A DNA stretch of 64,000 nucleotides from Dyella_B acidisoli (lineage in GTDB: Bacteria; Pseudomonadota; Gammaproteobacteria; Xanthomonadales; Rhodanobacteraceae). Every line of letters starts with the position of its first letter. The stretch's first letter is position 1. The stretch covers positions 3,472,001 to 3,536,000 of the forward strand of contig NZ_CP064031.1 of the NCBI RefSeq assembly GCF_049532895.1. The letters run 5' to 3'. Shown piece after piece: positions 27,062 through 38,000 of the stretch. The notes under the pieces are model-generated. The model did not search any database. It worked only from the letters and a program-made list of their open reading frames with translations, and was not told the origin of the DNA. Both the position numbers and the translations under genes were made by a program.

Positions 27062-27256
27062 TCAGCTTCTCTTTTTCTTACTTGTCGATGGTGGAATCGG
27101 CGGTGGATGCCCTGGATGATCCGGATCGCGTCCCGAGAAAGAGGTTTTCGAATAGCGAATCACCTCGATTTCACTCGCCTTATTCCGGGGCTCCACGCTG
27201 GAGGAGTAAACGCTATGGATCTGTGCCACCGACAGCGGCTCAACATGGTGCGGCAT
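27062..27256 (-). CDS. small basic protein, member 2 of the 64-residue paralogous pair
   Basis: A 64-residue protein beginning MPHHVEPLSVAQIHSVYSSS and ending KKKRS, the partner of the gene at 23996 but on the other strand. The start at 27256 is fixed by alignment with the partner; a longer frame to 27331 has no counterpart. The C-terminal half is Pro-rich (HPGHPPPIPPS). See the first member for the comparison. Confidence 0.65.
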   Translation of the reverse strand: MPHHVEPLSVAQIHSVYSSSVEPRNKASEIEVIRYSKTSFSGRDPDHPGHPPPIPPSTSKKKRS

Positions 27257-27773
27257 AGTTGATCGGCCTCTAGGTAGCGAAAGAAACGCTACGCGATGGT
27301 GATGGAGCGGATCCTTGCTGGGCGCGAGCAAGGCAACGACTCAGAGGCGAGAGACTATTCGCAGGTGAGATGGCGGGTTCGATACGCACCCGGCACCAGT
27401 TGATCATGCGCCCATATCCGTTAAATGGCAATTCGCTGTGGAATCCCTCGCTGATCCGCCAATACCTCCGCGCGCGCTGGTTGGAGCCTCCGATGGCTAC
27501 CTGGAAAGCAGCACAGCCCGCTAGCGAGGAACGCTGCAAACGGTGGCAAGCGAAGGCAATGAGTTGTAGCAGTAATTTTTTGGAAAAGCACTATGACCGT
27601 GAGGTTTCAGTCCAAGTGCGAACATGCGGTTGTATGACAGCACTTTCTAAGAGCAATCGACTGTAATAACAATATTTCGAAAGCAATGACCATGTCACAA
27701 AAGGCCGGCTTGCGTCATGGAAAATGAATCAGCCACCCCGACTCACATACATTCACTTTAATTGGAGACGTGC
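27257..27773. other. gene-free interval
   Basis: About 500 bp in which reading frames on both strands look like noise. GGTTCGATAC near 27374 resembles a tRNA T-loop, but the arms do not pair. The right part is AT-rich and probably holds the promoter of the glycosidase-like gene. Confidence 0.45.
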
Positions 27774-29138
27774 ATGAAGCCGCCTTTCTTATCGTGCGTC
27801 ATTTTTATTTCATTACTCGCAGGCAACACTTATGCGGGAACCATAAATGTAGATTTCACTAAGAACACAGGGACGGTCAATTCCAGGGCGTTTAGCATGG
27901 ACTCGACCGAATATGGTTCGCCGCACGACATCGTGCATGATCAAACGGTATATAACTTGATCGCTGCGTTGCATTTAGATGCGATGCGCATTGATTTACA
28001 GAACGGCAACGGCGTCGCCCCCCAATTAGGCGCCGGGAATACAAGTGGCCTCGGCGATCCGTGGGTGCAAGCCATCGACAAGATGGGCGCGAAGCCGATC
28101 ATCAGGCTGCATACCATGGGTGAAAACGATAACGGTGCTGATAGCGGAGGCAGTGCAGCTGATGCACAGGCTATGGTAAGCCGCTATACCGCGAACTATG
28201 CGTCGTACGGCCTTTCAAAACCCGTCCAGTATTACGTTATCGGCAATGAGACCAACGCCAACGATTCCAGCGGCTCCAATTTCATAGCCTTTGCTTCCGG
28301 AATGCGCAGTGCGGCGAATGGCCAGACCATTTATATAGGCGGCCCCGCATGGGGTTGGTATGACGAAGGCACCATGACGACATACCACAACCACACAAAA
28401 GGGACTGCCGGAGGTCCCGACTTCCTCGACTACCATCAATACGGCAACGGCGGAAACACCCATATGACGCCGACTCAGTTGCAGCAAGAACTGAATGGCG
28501 GAGGCACGGGTGGTGACGTGCAGGAATACGGCACCGTGTCGTATCAGGCAGAAGTAGCCAAGCTGCACGCAGACACCGGGTTGCCCATAGAAGTCGGTGA
28601 ATGGAACCTCAGCTGGGGGTCCGATCCAGCCCAGGGCCAGCCGTTCAATGCGATCTGGGGCGCCAGTGTGATTGGCAATATCGTCAAAGCTGGCGGTATT
28701 TCCATGGAATACGGTGATAGTTCTGGCAGCCTTATGGGCGTTGTCAGCCAGAACGATACGCCGATGCCGCTGTATTACGCCTACTACATGTTTACGGGGG
28801 GCGACCTTTTCCAGCATTTTGGAACGAACATGGTACTGACGAGCGTGACTGGAGATACCACCAGCAACGTACAGGGCTCCAATGTTGTAAAGAACAGTAC
28901 CCTGGAAGTATTCGCATCGAATAACCCGAAAAACATCGTGGTGATTAACAAAGATCCGAACACTACACAGATGGGGACCGTTAGCCTGACCGGCTATGAT
29001 TCAGGCACCATGAACGTGTGGCAGACCACGGGAAATGCATTGCCTACCCATATCGCAACCAACGTTGCGATTACGAACGGGACGTTTACGTATAGCGTGC
29101 CGCCTTATTCGATAACCACCTTCGTACTTGGAAACTAA
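27774..29138 (+). CDS. secreted glycoside hydrolase-like protein (clan GH-A type)
   Basis: A 454-residue exported protein. The ATG at 27774 follows TTGGAG and opens a signal peptide (FLSCVIFISLLAGNTYAG). A TIM-barrel region contains DAMRIDLQNGNG, KPIIRLHTMGEN, the probable acid/base Glu in YYVIGNETNAN and the probable nucleophile Glu in LPIEVGEWNLSW. A C-terminal beta-sandwich ends PPYSITTFVLGN. The Asn-Glu plus later Glu pair is the hallmark of clan GH-A; a family such as GH39, GH51 or GH79 cannot be fixed by eye. GC content is lower than the neighbours. It probably degrades plant or fungal polysaccharide outside the cell. Confidence 0.7.
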   Translation: MKPPFLSCVIFISLLAGNTYAGTINVDFTKNTGTVNSRAFSMDSTEYGSPHDIVHDQTVYNLIAALHLDAMRIDLQNGNGVAPQLGAGNTSGLGDPWVQAIDKMGAKPIIRLHTMGENDNGADSGGSAADAQAMVSRYTANYASYGLSKPVQYYVIGNETNANDSSGSNFIAFASGMRSAANGQTIYIGGPAWGWYDEGTMTTYHNHTKGTAGGPDFLDYHQYGNGGNTHMTPTQLQQELNGGGTGGDVQEYGTVSYQAEVAKLHADTGLPIEVGEWNLSWGSDPAQGQPFNAIWGASVIGNIVKAGGISMEYGDSSGSLMGVVSQNDTPMPLYYAYYMFTGGDLFQHFGTNMVLTSVTGDTTSNVQGSNVVKNSTLEVFASNNPKNIVVINKDPNTTQMGTVSLTGYDSGTMNVWQTTGNALPTHIATNVAITNGTFTYSVPPYSITTFVLGN

Positions 29139-29177
29139 ACGGATGACGGTATTGGCGAGGGCTCTCCCACCATCGTT

Positions 29178-30299
29178 GTGCAACAGGTGATTACGTCACC
29201 GTCGCCATCGGAAGCAAAACGGATCGACGGACCATCCGTCCGGATCGGAGCTCTCGTTCCGCTTAGTCGTCCAGGCTGGGTCGAGGCGGGCCAACACTTG
29301 CTTGCCGGCCTCGATCTAGCTGTTCGCGAAGTGAACGACACCGGCGGAATCTTGGGAAGACCACTCGAACTGATGGTTCGAGACACCGCGGCTGATCCAC
29401 AGAAGGCCATAGCGGCCGTGGATGAATTGGCTGGCCTGGGTGTGGTCGCGTTGGTGGGGGAGTATCACAGCGTCGTCGCACGCGCGGCAGCTGCCCGGGC
29501 TGACGCGCTCGGCCTGCCCTTCCTTTGTTCGTCAGCGGTTCTCGACACACTCACCGAACAGCCCACGGATTGGGTCGCGCGCCTCGCGCCGGCACAGTCC
29601 CACGGTTGGCAGATCTACGCAGACTTCCTCCTCGGCGCGGGCCATCGTCGAATCGCTGTCGCAACTCAGCCGAGTGTCTATTGGGCATCCGGCACACGCA
29701 TTCTGCGGGACTACCTCACTCCACGCGGCGGCACCATCCTCGAACTCGACATGCGCGCGCTTGCGCCCACGGCCGTGTGCGACGAAGTGGTCAAGCATCG
29801 CGCGACAGCTCTCCTTCTTCTTGTCGGTCACCCGGAGCCGGCGGTGTCGATCGTCAAGTCTGTCCGCCGCGATCCGCGTCTCGCCGAGATATTGATTGGT
29901 GCTCCGGCGGGACAACCGGAGTTTGCCGAGTGGGCGACGTTGCTGGGGGACGACGGCATCTCAATCCCGTTCTTGCGCTACATGCCCGAGCAACTCAACT
30001 CACTCGGTGTACGAGTCGAAGCGAGCCTTCGCGAGCGACTGGCCGAAGCACCCTCCTTCGTCGCCTTCGAGGGCTACGACACACTCACGGTCCTCGCCGA
30101 TGTGCTGCGGTCCAACGGCGTGGATCGGACACGCAGTGCCGAGTCCTGGTCGCGTGTTGCCGTCGAAGGTACTCGCGGGAAGATCCAGTTCACACGCACG
30201 CCAGGCATCAACGTGTGGCAATGGGCTTGGCCGCCAGTTCAAGTCGTTGACCGCGATCCGAATGAACCCGATCGCTTTCGGATTCTTCACATCGGCTGA
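29178..30299 (+). CDS. leaderless periplasmic-binding-protein homologue (Leu/Ile/Val type)
   Basis: A 373-residue type I periplasmic binding protein fold. It has VRIGALVPLSRPGWVEAGQHLLAGLDLAVREVND, GGILGRPLELMVRDTAADPQ and VVALVGEYHSVVARAAA. The GTG start at 29178 leaves no signal peptide, and no ABC permease or ATPase is near. It therefore either acts in the cytosol as a sensor (AmiC is a precedent) or has lost its leader. Its GC-rich codon use differs from the preceding gene and suggests separate origin. Substrate unknown. Confidence 0.75.
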   Translation: MQQVITSPSPSEAKRIDGPSVRIGALVPLSRPGWVEAGQHLLAGLDLAVREVNDTGGILGRPLELMVRDTAADPQKAIAAVDELAGLGVVALVGEYHSVVARAAAARADALGLPFLCSSAVLDTLTEQPTDWVARLAPAQSHGWQIYADFLLGAGHRRIAVATQPSVYWASGTRILRDYLTPRGGTILELDMRALAPTAVCDEVVKHRATALLLLVGHPEPAVSIVKSVRRDPRLAEILIGAPAGQPEFAEWATLLGDDGISIPFLRYMPEQLNSLGVRVEASLRERLAEAPSFVAFEGYDTLTVLADVLRSNGVDRTRSAESWSRVAVEGTRGKIQFTRTPGINVWQWAWPPVQVVDRDPNEPDRFRILHIG

Positions 30300-30373
30300 A
30301 AAGCCCCCGTTCACAACTTTATCCGCGCGAGTATCGTAGATAAGCTCGCACAAACTCTCGGGAGGAGGATGGT

Positions 30374-30904
30374 ATGAGCTTTCAACGGCGCCGATTACTT
30401 CAAACCTTGTCATACGCTTTCGGGGCCAGCTTCATTCTGTCCAAGAATAAATCAGCCGTGGCAGCACAAAACCCCACGCAACCAACAAACACGGCTCCGC
30501 CTGCGAAGGCAGTTGCCAAACATGAGCCGGCCGGGGCAGACATGGAAAAAGTCGCCGGAATCGGAGGATTGTTCTTCCGAGCCCATGATCCCGACGCATT
30601 GGGGCGTTGGTACCTGCAACACTTGGGAATCGCGCTCACACCAACAAGCGAAAACTCACCTGTTTGGCAGCAAGAGGCCGGACAGACTGTCTTCAGCCCC
30701 TTCCCCGAAAAGAGTGGCTATTTCGGGGATCCGCACAAGGTCTGGATGGTGAACTTTCGAGTGCATAACCTCGACAAAATGGCAGCCCAACTACGAACAG
30801 CAGGCATTGAGGTCAAGGTTGACCCGCAGTCTTATCCCAACGGGCGCTTCGCTCGCTTGCATGATCCTGAGGGAAATCCCATCGAATTGTGGCAGCCTGC
30901 ATAA
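30374..30904 (+). CDS. Tat-exported VOC (glyoxalase/bleomycin-resistance) family protein
   Basis: A 176-residue protein with a strong GGAGGAGG ribosome site. The leader MSFQRRRLLQTLSYAFGASF is twin-arginine-like. A Pro/Ala linker follows, then one VOC module: GGLFFRAHDPDALGRWYLQHLGI, VWMVNFRVHNLDKMAAQL and RFARLHDPEGNPIELWQP with likely metal ligands (His and Glu). VOC proteins bind metals and act on small molecules; export by Tat is unusual. Substrate unknown. Confidence 0.82.
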   Translation: MSFQRRRLLQTLSYAFGASFILSKNKSAVAAQNPTQPTNTAPPAKAVAKHEPAGADMEKVAGIGGLFFRAHDPDALGRWYLQHLGIALTPTSENSPVWQQEAGQTVFSPFPEKSGYFGDPHKVWMVNFRVHNLDKMAAQLRTAGIEVKVDPQSYPNGRFARLHDPEGNPIELWQPA

Positions 30905-30971
30905 TTCGACAGCTCCACTGGGTGCTTTCAAAATAAAGTTGTCGCCCAGATCCAAACACAGGGGATAGCGC

Positions 30972-31784
30972 GTGCGTTCCATTCATTTCATTTCGGGCTT
31001 GCCGCGATCGGGTTCCACGCTGCTAGCGGCACTGCTGCGCCAGAATCCCCGCTTTCACGCGAACATGAGCGGCCCGCTGGCAGGCATGGCGAATGCCATG
31101 CTTGGCGAAATGAGCGAACGCAACGAGTTTTCGCTATTCATCACCAACGAACAGCGTCGGCGCGTACTGCTCGGCTTGTTTGAAAATTACTACGGTAATG
31201 AATTCAAGGCCGAAGTAATTTTCGATACCAGCCGTACGTGGTGTGCGAAGCTGCCGATGTTGTGCGAGCTTTTCCCCAACGTAAAAATGATTGCGTGCGT
31301 GCGCCACATGTCGTGGGTCATCGACAGTCTGGAGCGCGTCATCCGGGACAATGCATTGCGCCCCTCTTCCATCTTCAGTTTTCAAACCGGCGGAACGGTC
31401 TACAGCCGTGCCGAAGGCCTTGCGAACGGCGAAGGCATGGTTGGGTATGCCTACAACGCCTTGAAGGAGGCGTTCTACGGCGCGCACGCACAACACTTGA
31501 TGTTGCTGCAATACGAAACGCTGGTGAGCGATCCCGCGAAGGCGATGGCGGCCGTCTACGAATTCATCGGGCAGCCACTGTTTCAGCATGATTTCGATCA
31601 CGTGGATTTCGACGCGGACGCGTTCGATATACGTGCCGGCACGCCGGGCTTGCACACGATTCGCAAGAAAGTGGCCGCGCCTGAGCGTGCAACGGTGCTA
31701 CCTCCGGATGTCTTCCGGCGCTTCGAGAACGATGCGTTCTGGTTGAACGCACAAGCAAATATCCACGGCGTGAGAGTGGTTTGA
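30972..31784 (+). CDS. sulfotransferase family protein
   Basis: A 270-residue P-loop sulfotransferase. The N-terminal HFISGLPRSGSTLLAALL is the PAPS 5'-phosphosulfate loop. KMIACVRHMSWVIDSLERV is the 3'-phosphate-binding region. LMLLQYETLVSDPAKAMAAVYEFIG is the typical C-terminal part. The start is GTG at 30972. It transfers sulfate from PAPS to an unknown acceptor in the cytosol. It is single, in the same direction as the VOC gene. Confidence 0.88.
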   Translation: MRSIHFISGLPRSGSTLLAALLRQNPRFHANMSGPLAGMANAMLGEMSERNEFSLFITNEQRRRVLLGLFENYYGNEFKAEVIFDTSRTWCAKLPMLCELFPNVKMIACVRHMSWVIDSLERVIRDNALRPSSIFSFQTGGTVYSRAEGLANGEGMVGYAYNALKEAFYGAHAQHLMLLQYETLVSDPAKAMAAVYEFIGQPLFQHDFDHVDFDADAFDIRAGTPGLHTIRKKVAAPERATVLPPDVFRRFENDAFWLNAQANIHGVRVV

Positions 31785-32047
31785 GTCGAGCTATCCCAGC
31801 CTGTAAAGGCCGCGTCAACGTCGCATTCAGCGCGTTTTGCGCGAGAAGTTATTGATGCGCTGCGCGACATCCGTCAGGATAGCGTCAGCGTATGGCCCAC
31901 GATGACAAGCGGTGCGCATAGGCTGATGAAGGTTTACACGCAAGGACATCGCGCATAGGGGTTTTCACCGGCGGTATTTAGCCGCCCGCTTGACGCCGCG
32001 ATCGTATCCCGCTCCTGCGACACGGCGCATGACAGGGGAAAAATCGC

Positions 32048-35000
32048 ATGAACCGTGTCTATCGACTCGTGTGGAATCGGTCGTTGGCCGCAGTGCAAGT
32101 AACTTCCGAACTTGCACGTGCGCGAGGTTCCTCTTCCGGTACGTCTGCAACACGCACTCCGCGACGCCATCCGCTCGCGTTGGCGATCGCCACCTTGGCA
32201 TTGGCATGTGCAAGCGCGCCCGCATGGAGCCAGACCTGCACGCCCACCGATCCGTCGGGATGTGGCGCGGCGGGCGGTGTTGGCGGACGTCCCGGCCGCA
32301 GCCCGACCGGCGGCTCAGGCAACGGCACAGGCGGCGATGCAATCGTCTGGAACCCCAACACCAGCGAAAGCCCCGGCAGCACCGCTACCGCAGGCACCGG
32401 CGGCAATGGCGCGAACGGTGTCTTCAACGTCGGCTCGGTCAACATCACTTCTAGCGGCGGCGCGGGCGGCCTCGTGGGTGCAACCGGATCGGCGGGTGTC
32501 GTTAGCTCCGTTACCGGGAGCACTGGCGGCGCGGGTCAAGCTGAGTCTGGATCAAGTGTTGTTGGCGGCGGCGGTGGCGGCGGCGGTGCAGGCGTTTATA
32601 TCAACGATGGCAATTCGTCGCCGATCGTGGGAACTACAACCACGCTTGCTGGCGGTGCGGGCGGCAGAGGCGGTGATGCAACCGCCACGGGTTCCAATGG
32701 CAATGCCACCAACGGCGATCCCGGCGGCGGTGGCGGTGGCGGTGCAGGTGCGATCATCGCGTCCGGCGCAGGCGGCGTCTCCCTTATCAACAACGGCAGG
32801 ATGCTGGGTGGTGCCGGAGGCGCAGGTGGCAACGGCGGCTATGCCGGCAGCGGTGGGGGCGGCGGCGATGGCTTGCTCGTGCTTGGCGCCGGAGCAGCTG
32901 TCACCAACAATTCGACTGGCTCGATCATTGGTGGCCTTGGCGGCAATCCCGGCATCTATCAGGACGGCGGGAACTTGCCGGGCGGCTACGGCGGCGGTGG
33001 CGCCGGTGTCAATCTCGTCGGTGCGGGTTCGTCGCTCGAGAACGCAGGCACGATCATTGGCGGCAACGCCAGCACGATCTCTCCCATCCCCAGTGCGCAA
33101 GATGGCACGCCAGGTGTCGGTGTGCGCGGATGGGGTGGCATTACCGTCGTCACCGACGGCACGATTGCCGGCGGCAGCAACGGGACCGTGCAGGCGGACT
33201 CGGTGCTGTTTTCTGGCGGCGGTAACCAGCTGGTGATTTTGTCGGGCGCCATCTTCACCGGGAACATCCAAAGCATCAGCGGCAGCACCAACGGCGGCGA
33301 CATACTGACGCTGGCCGGTGCCGTCAACGGCTCCATCAATGCGGGATTGATCGTTGGCTTCGTCAGCAATACGAAGATTGGCAATAGCAATTGGACGCTG
33401 ACGGGTACTGGCAACGCAGCTATCGACTGGACCGTCCAGCAAGGTGAGCTGACCGGCAGCAGCAGCGCCTTCGATGGCAATCTGACGTTCGTAAGCAACG
33501 GCCTTGGAACGCCGTCGGTGGATTTCAATCAGGCCACCACCGGCAGCTTCGGCGGTTCGATCAGCGGAGCGGGCGCGCTGATCAAGGATGGTGCCGGCTC
33601 GCTCACGCTTACCGGTGATCTATCCACGTTCAGTGGGCGATTCACCATTAACCAGGGCACAGTGGCGCTGAGCAACAACGGCAATCTGCAAAGTGCCGAA
33701 ATTTCCGATGGCGGCACGCTCGATATCAGCGGTACCAGTGGCAGTACGGCGACTATCGCAGGCATTTCCGGCAGCGGCGCGGTCACGTTGGGCTCGCATA
33801 CGTTGGTGATCAACAACGCCGCCAACGACAACTTCAGCGGCGTTATCGGCGGCAACGGCGGCGTTACGCTCAATGGCGGTACGCAGACGTTCTCCGGCAG
33901 CAATACCTATCTCGGCGGCACAACCATCAACGGCGGCACGCTCTTGGTTTCGTCCGACGCCAACCTCGGCAACAGTAGCGGCGCGGTCGCACTCGGTGGC
34001 GGTACGCTGGAAACCACTGCCACTTTCACCACCGCACGCAACTTCGCCCTGATCAACAGCACCGGCGGAACGTTGCAAACGAATGCCAACCTGACGATAT
34101 CAGGCAACATTACCGGCAACGGCATGCTGACCAAGACAGGTGTGGGTACGCTGACGCTCAGTGGCGTCAACAACTATACCGGTGGCACGACGATCAGCGC
34201 AGGCACGCTGCAAGGCGACACCACCAGTCTGCAAGGCAACATACTCAACAACGCTGCGCTGGTGTTCGATCAAACCAGCAACGGCACCTACAGCGGCGTG
34301 ATCTCCGGTAACGGCACGCTGACCGCGAACGGCACAGGTACGCTGACCCTCGATGGCGTCAACACATCGAGCGGCCTCACTACCGTAGCATCCGGCGCCA
34401 CACTGATCGTTGGCGACAGCTCGCATACCACGGCGACAGTTGGCGGCGACGTCAGCGTCAATGGCGGCACGCTCGGCGGCTTCGGCACCATACAGGGCAG
34501 CGCCATCCTTTCCAACAGCGGCGCACTCACGCCGGGCAATACGCTTACCATCGGCACACTGACCATTGATGGCGATCTTACTGTCGGCAATGGTTCGCAA
34601 TTGAATTTCGACTTCGGCGCGCCCGGTCCAAACTTCGCCACGCCTGGGCAGAGCGATCACGTGGTGGTGAACGGCAATCTGTCGATCGGCAGTTCCACAC
34701 TCAACGTCAACAACCTCGGCAGCATGGGGCCGGGTTTGTACAACCTGTTCACCTGGGGCAGCACGCTCTCCATCACCGGTGGCGGTTTTGCGCCGCCCAG
34801 CGGCATGTCGCTGCAGATTCTCACTGTCGACAAGCAAATCAATCTGATCGACACCCAAAACCTCACGCTCGACGAATGGGACGCGAACGGTCTCGCCGGG
34901 CCGGGCCAGATGGGCGGCGGCAGCGGTACGTGGAGCGTGTCGTCCAACACCTGGTCCGATACCAACGGCCAGTACGTCGGACCGATGGCGCCTCAGCCCG

Positions 35001-38000
35001 GTTTTGCGATCTTCGGTGGTACGACAGGAACCGTCACGGTGGATGACACCAACGGCCAAGTCAGTGTCACTGGCATGCAATTCGTCAGCGACAGCTACCG
35101 CCTGGTGGGCAATGCCATCGATCTGGTTGGACAAAGCGGCGTCGCGCCGGTCATTCGCGTCAGCAGCATCGACACCGCCATCATCGACAATGTGCTGAAC
35201 GGCACCCATGGCTTGAACAAGACCGACGGCGGCACGCTGGTGCTTACCGGCACCAATCTTTATACCGGCACGACCACGCTAAGCGGCGGCTATTTGTCGG
35301 TGTCGTCGGATGCGAACCTGGGCGCGATTAGCAATCCGCTGGATTTCGAAGGCGGTACGTTGGAAATCACCGGCACCACGTTCAATCAGACAACGCGCAC
35401 GATTATCTGGGGCAACACAGGTGGCGGCTTCGATATCGACGATGCGGCCAATACGTTCACCGTGGCGCAGTCGCTTACCGGCAGCGGCGGCTTGTTGAAG
35501 AGCGGCGCGGGCACGCTGGTGCTTGCCGGCGCCAACACGTACCGCGGCGGCACGATCATTGACGCCGGCATCTTGCAGGGCGACACGAGTAGTCTGCAGG
35601 GCAATATCACCAACAACGCCACGCTGGTGTTCGCGCAAACGAGCAACGGCAGTTTCAGCGGTGCGATGTCCGGTAGCGGCCAGCTGATCAAAAGCGGCAG
35701 CGGCACGTTGATATTGAGCAACACCAATAGTTATACCGGCGGCACCACCATCAACGCCGGCACGCTGCAAGGTGATACCAACAGCCTGCAAGGCGCTATC
35801 ACTGACAACGCAGCACTTGTATTCAATCAGACCAGCGATGGCACCTACAGTGGCGTGATCAGCGGTAGCGGTAGTCTGACCAAGATCGGCTCGGGCACAT
35901 TGACACTCACTGGAGCGAACGTCTACCGCGGCGGTACCACGATCAACGCCGGTACGCTGCAAGGCGACACGACCAGTCTTCAGGGCACTATCACCGACAA
36001 CGCAGCGCTCGTGTTCAATCAGGCTAGCGATGGCACCTATAGCAGCGTGATCAATGGCAGCGGCAGCGTGACTAAGGCCGGCGCAGGCACGCTGACACTT
36101 ACCGGCGTGAACGTCTACACCGGCGGCACCATGATCACCGCTGGCACGTTGCAAGGTGACACCACCAGCCTGCAGGGCAATATCACTGACAACGCGGCAC
36201 TGGTGTTCAACCAAACGAGCGACGGCACTTATAGCGGCGCGGTCAGCGGAAGCGGTAACGTGACCAAGATCGGCTCGGGTACGTTGTCACTCACCGGTGC
36301 GAATGCGTACACAGATGGCACCACGATCAATGCAGGCACATTGCAAGGCAATACGACCAGCCTGCAAGGCAACATCACCAACAACGCCACGCTGGTGTTC
36401 GCGCAAACGAGCAATGGCAACTTCAGCGGCACCATTTCCGGCGGTGGCCAGTTGATCAAGAACGGCAACGGCACGCTGATATTGAGCGGCACCAATACGT
36501 ATACCGGCGGCACCACGATCAGCGCCGGCACGTTGCAAGGTGATACGCACAGCCTGCAAGGCAACATCACCAACAACGCGGCGCTGGCATTCAATCAGAC
36601 CACCGACGGCACCTACAACGGAGTGATCACCGGCAGCGGCAGCTTGATCAAAACCGGAACCGGCATGTTGTCGCTCACCGGCGCAAACGCTTATACCGGC
36701 GGCACCACGATCAGCGCGGGTACGCTGCAAGGCGACACCCACAGTTTGCAAGGCAATATCGCCAACAACGCGGCGCTTATTTTCAATCAGGCCAGTGATG
36801 CCACTTTCAGCAACGTGATCAGCGGCAGCGGCAATCTGACCAAGACCGGCGCGGGCATCTTGGTACTCGATGGCGCCAACACATACACCGGCGGCACCAC
36901 GGTCAGCGCCGGCACGTTGGAAATTGGCGACAGCAATACAACCAATGCATCCATCCAAAGCGCGGTGAATGTGCAAGGCGGCGGCACGTTGCGTGGTCAC
37001 GGCACCGTCGTGGGCGATGTCACTAGCGACGGCATCGTGTGGCCCGGCGGCTCGATGGGTACGCTCACCATCCAGGGCAACTACACACAGAACGCCGACG
37101 GCACGCTGCAACTCGACGTAACGCCGGCGCAATCCTCAATGCTGAAAGTCAGCGGCAACGCGAGCCTCGCCGGCACACTCGATTTGATCTTCGCACCGGG
37201 CACTTACCACACCAGCAAGTTCTCGCTAGTGCAGGCCGGATCACTAACCGGTACATTCGGCACGGTCAATGGCACCGTGCCAGGGCCGGTCAACTCGCAG
37301 ATCAGTTACAGCTCGACCGAAGCGGATCTGGTGTTGACGACACGCGCGGTGATGCCGCTTGATAGCAGCTTGTTCGGCAACCTGATGCGCAGCGTCAACA
37401 TCACCAGTCAGCAGGATATGGGCTCGGTGCTTGACGTTGCTTTGATGTCCCGCGACACGCAATGCAGTGCTGACCATGCTCCCTCTATGCAAAATGTCAC
37501 TACCTCATGTGGTAACGGCGCATGGGCGCAGTACACCGGTTCCACTATTTCGCTCGACGGTTCCAACGGATCGAACAGCAGCACTTTCGGTCTACTGGGC
37601 GGTGCGGACTATGCTGTTGGCGATATCGTTCATGTCGGTTTGCAGGCAGGCGTGGGCCAAGTGAACGGCCACGACAAGCTGGGTGGCAACGGCCGCGTCG
37701 ACGATGTGCACGGCGGAATCTACGCCTATGCCAATGCGGGCCCGATGGTGGTGTCGGCAGTCATCGACACGATGCACAACGATTACCACTTCAATCGCAC
37801 CACCGGCATAGGCACTGCAACTTCAATGCCGGGCGGCAATATGCTGTCTGCGGCCGTGCAAGCGGCATGGCCGTTGCAGCTCGCACAATGGCAGCTCACA
37901 CCGAAGATAGGTGCGCTGTATCAGCGGCAAACGCTGGACGGTTTCAGTGAGGCGTTGAACAGCACCAATCCCGACGCATCAAGCTTTCCGGTCGACGGCA

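Noticed and set aside
27362..27400. tRNA-like 3' end (GGTTCGATAC followed by a CACCA-like stretch)
   Set aside because: T-arm bases do not pair and no acceptor, D or anticodon arms can be drawn upstream.
35570..36913. CRISPR or non-coding tandem array
   Set aside because: The 192-bp units are fully in frame within an autotransporter passenger and encode beta-strand repeats.
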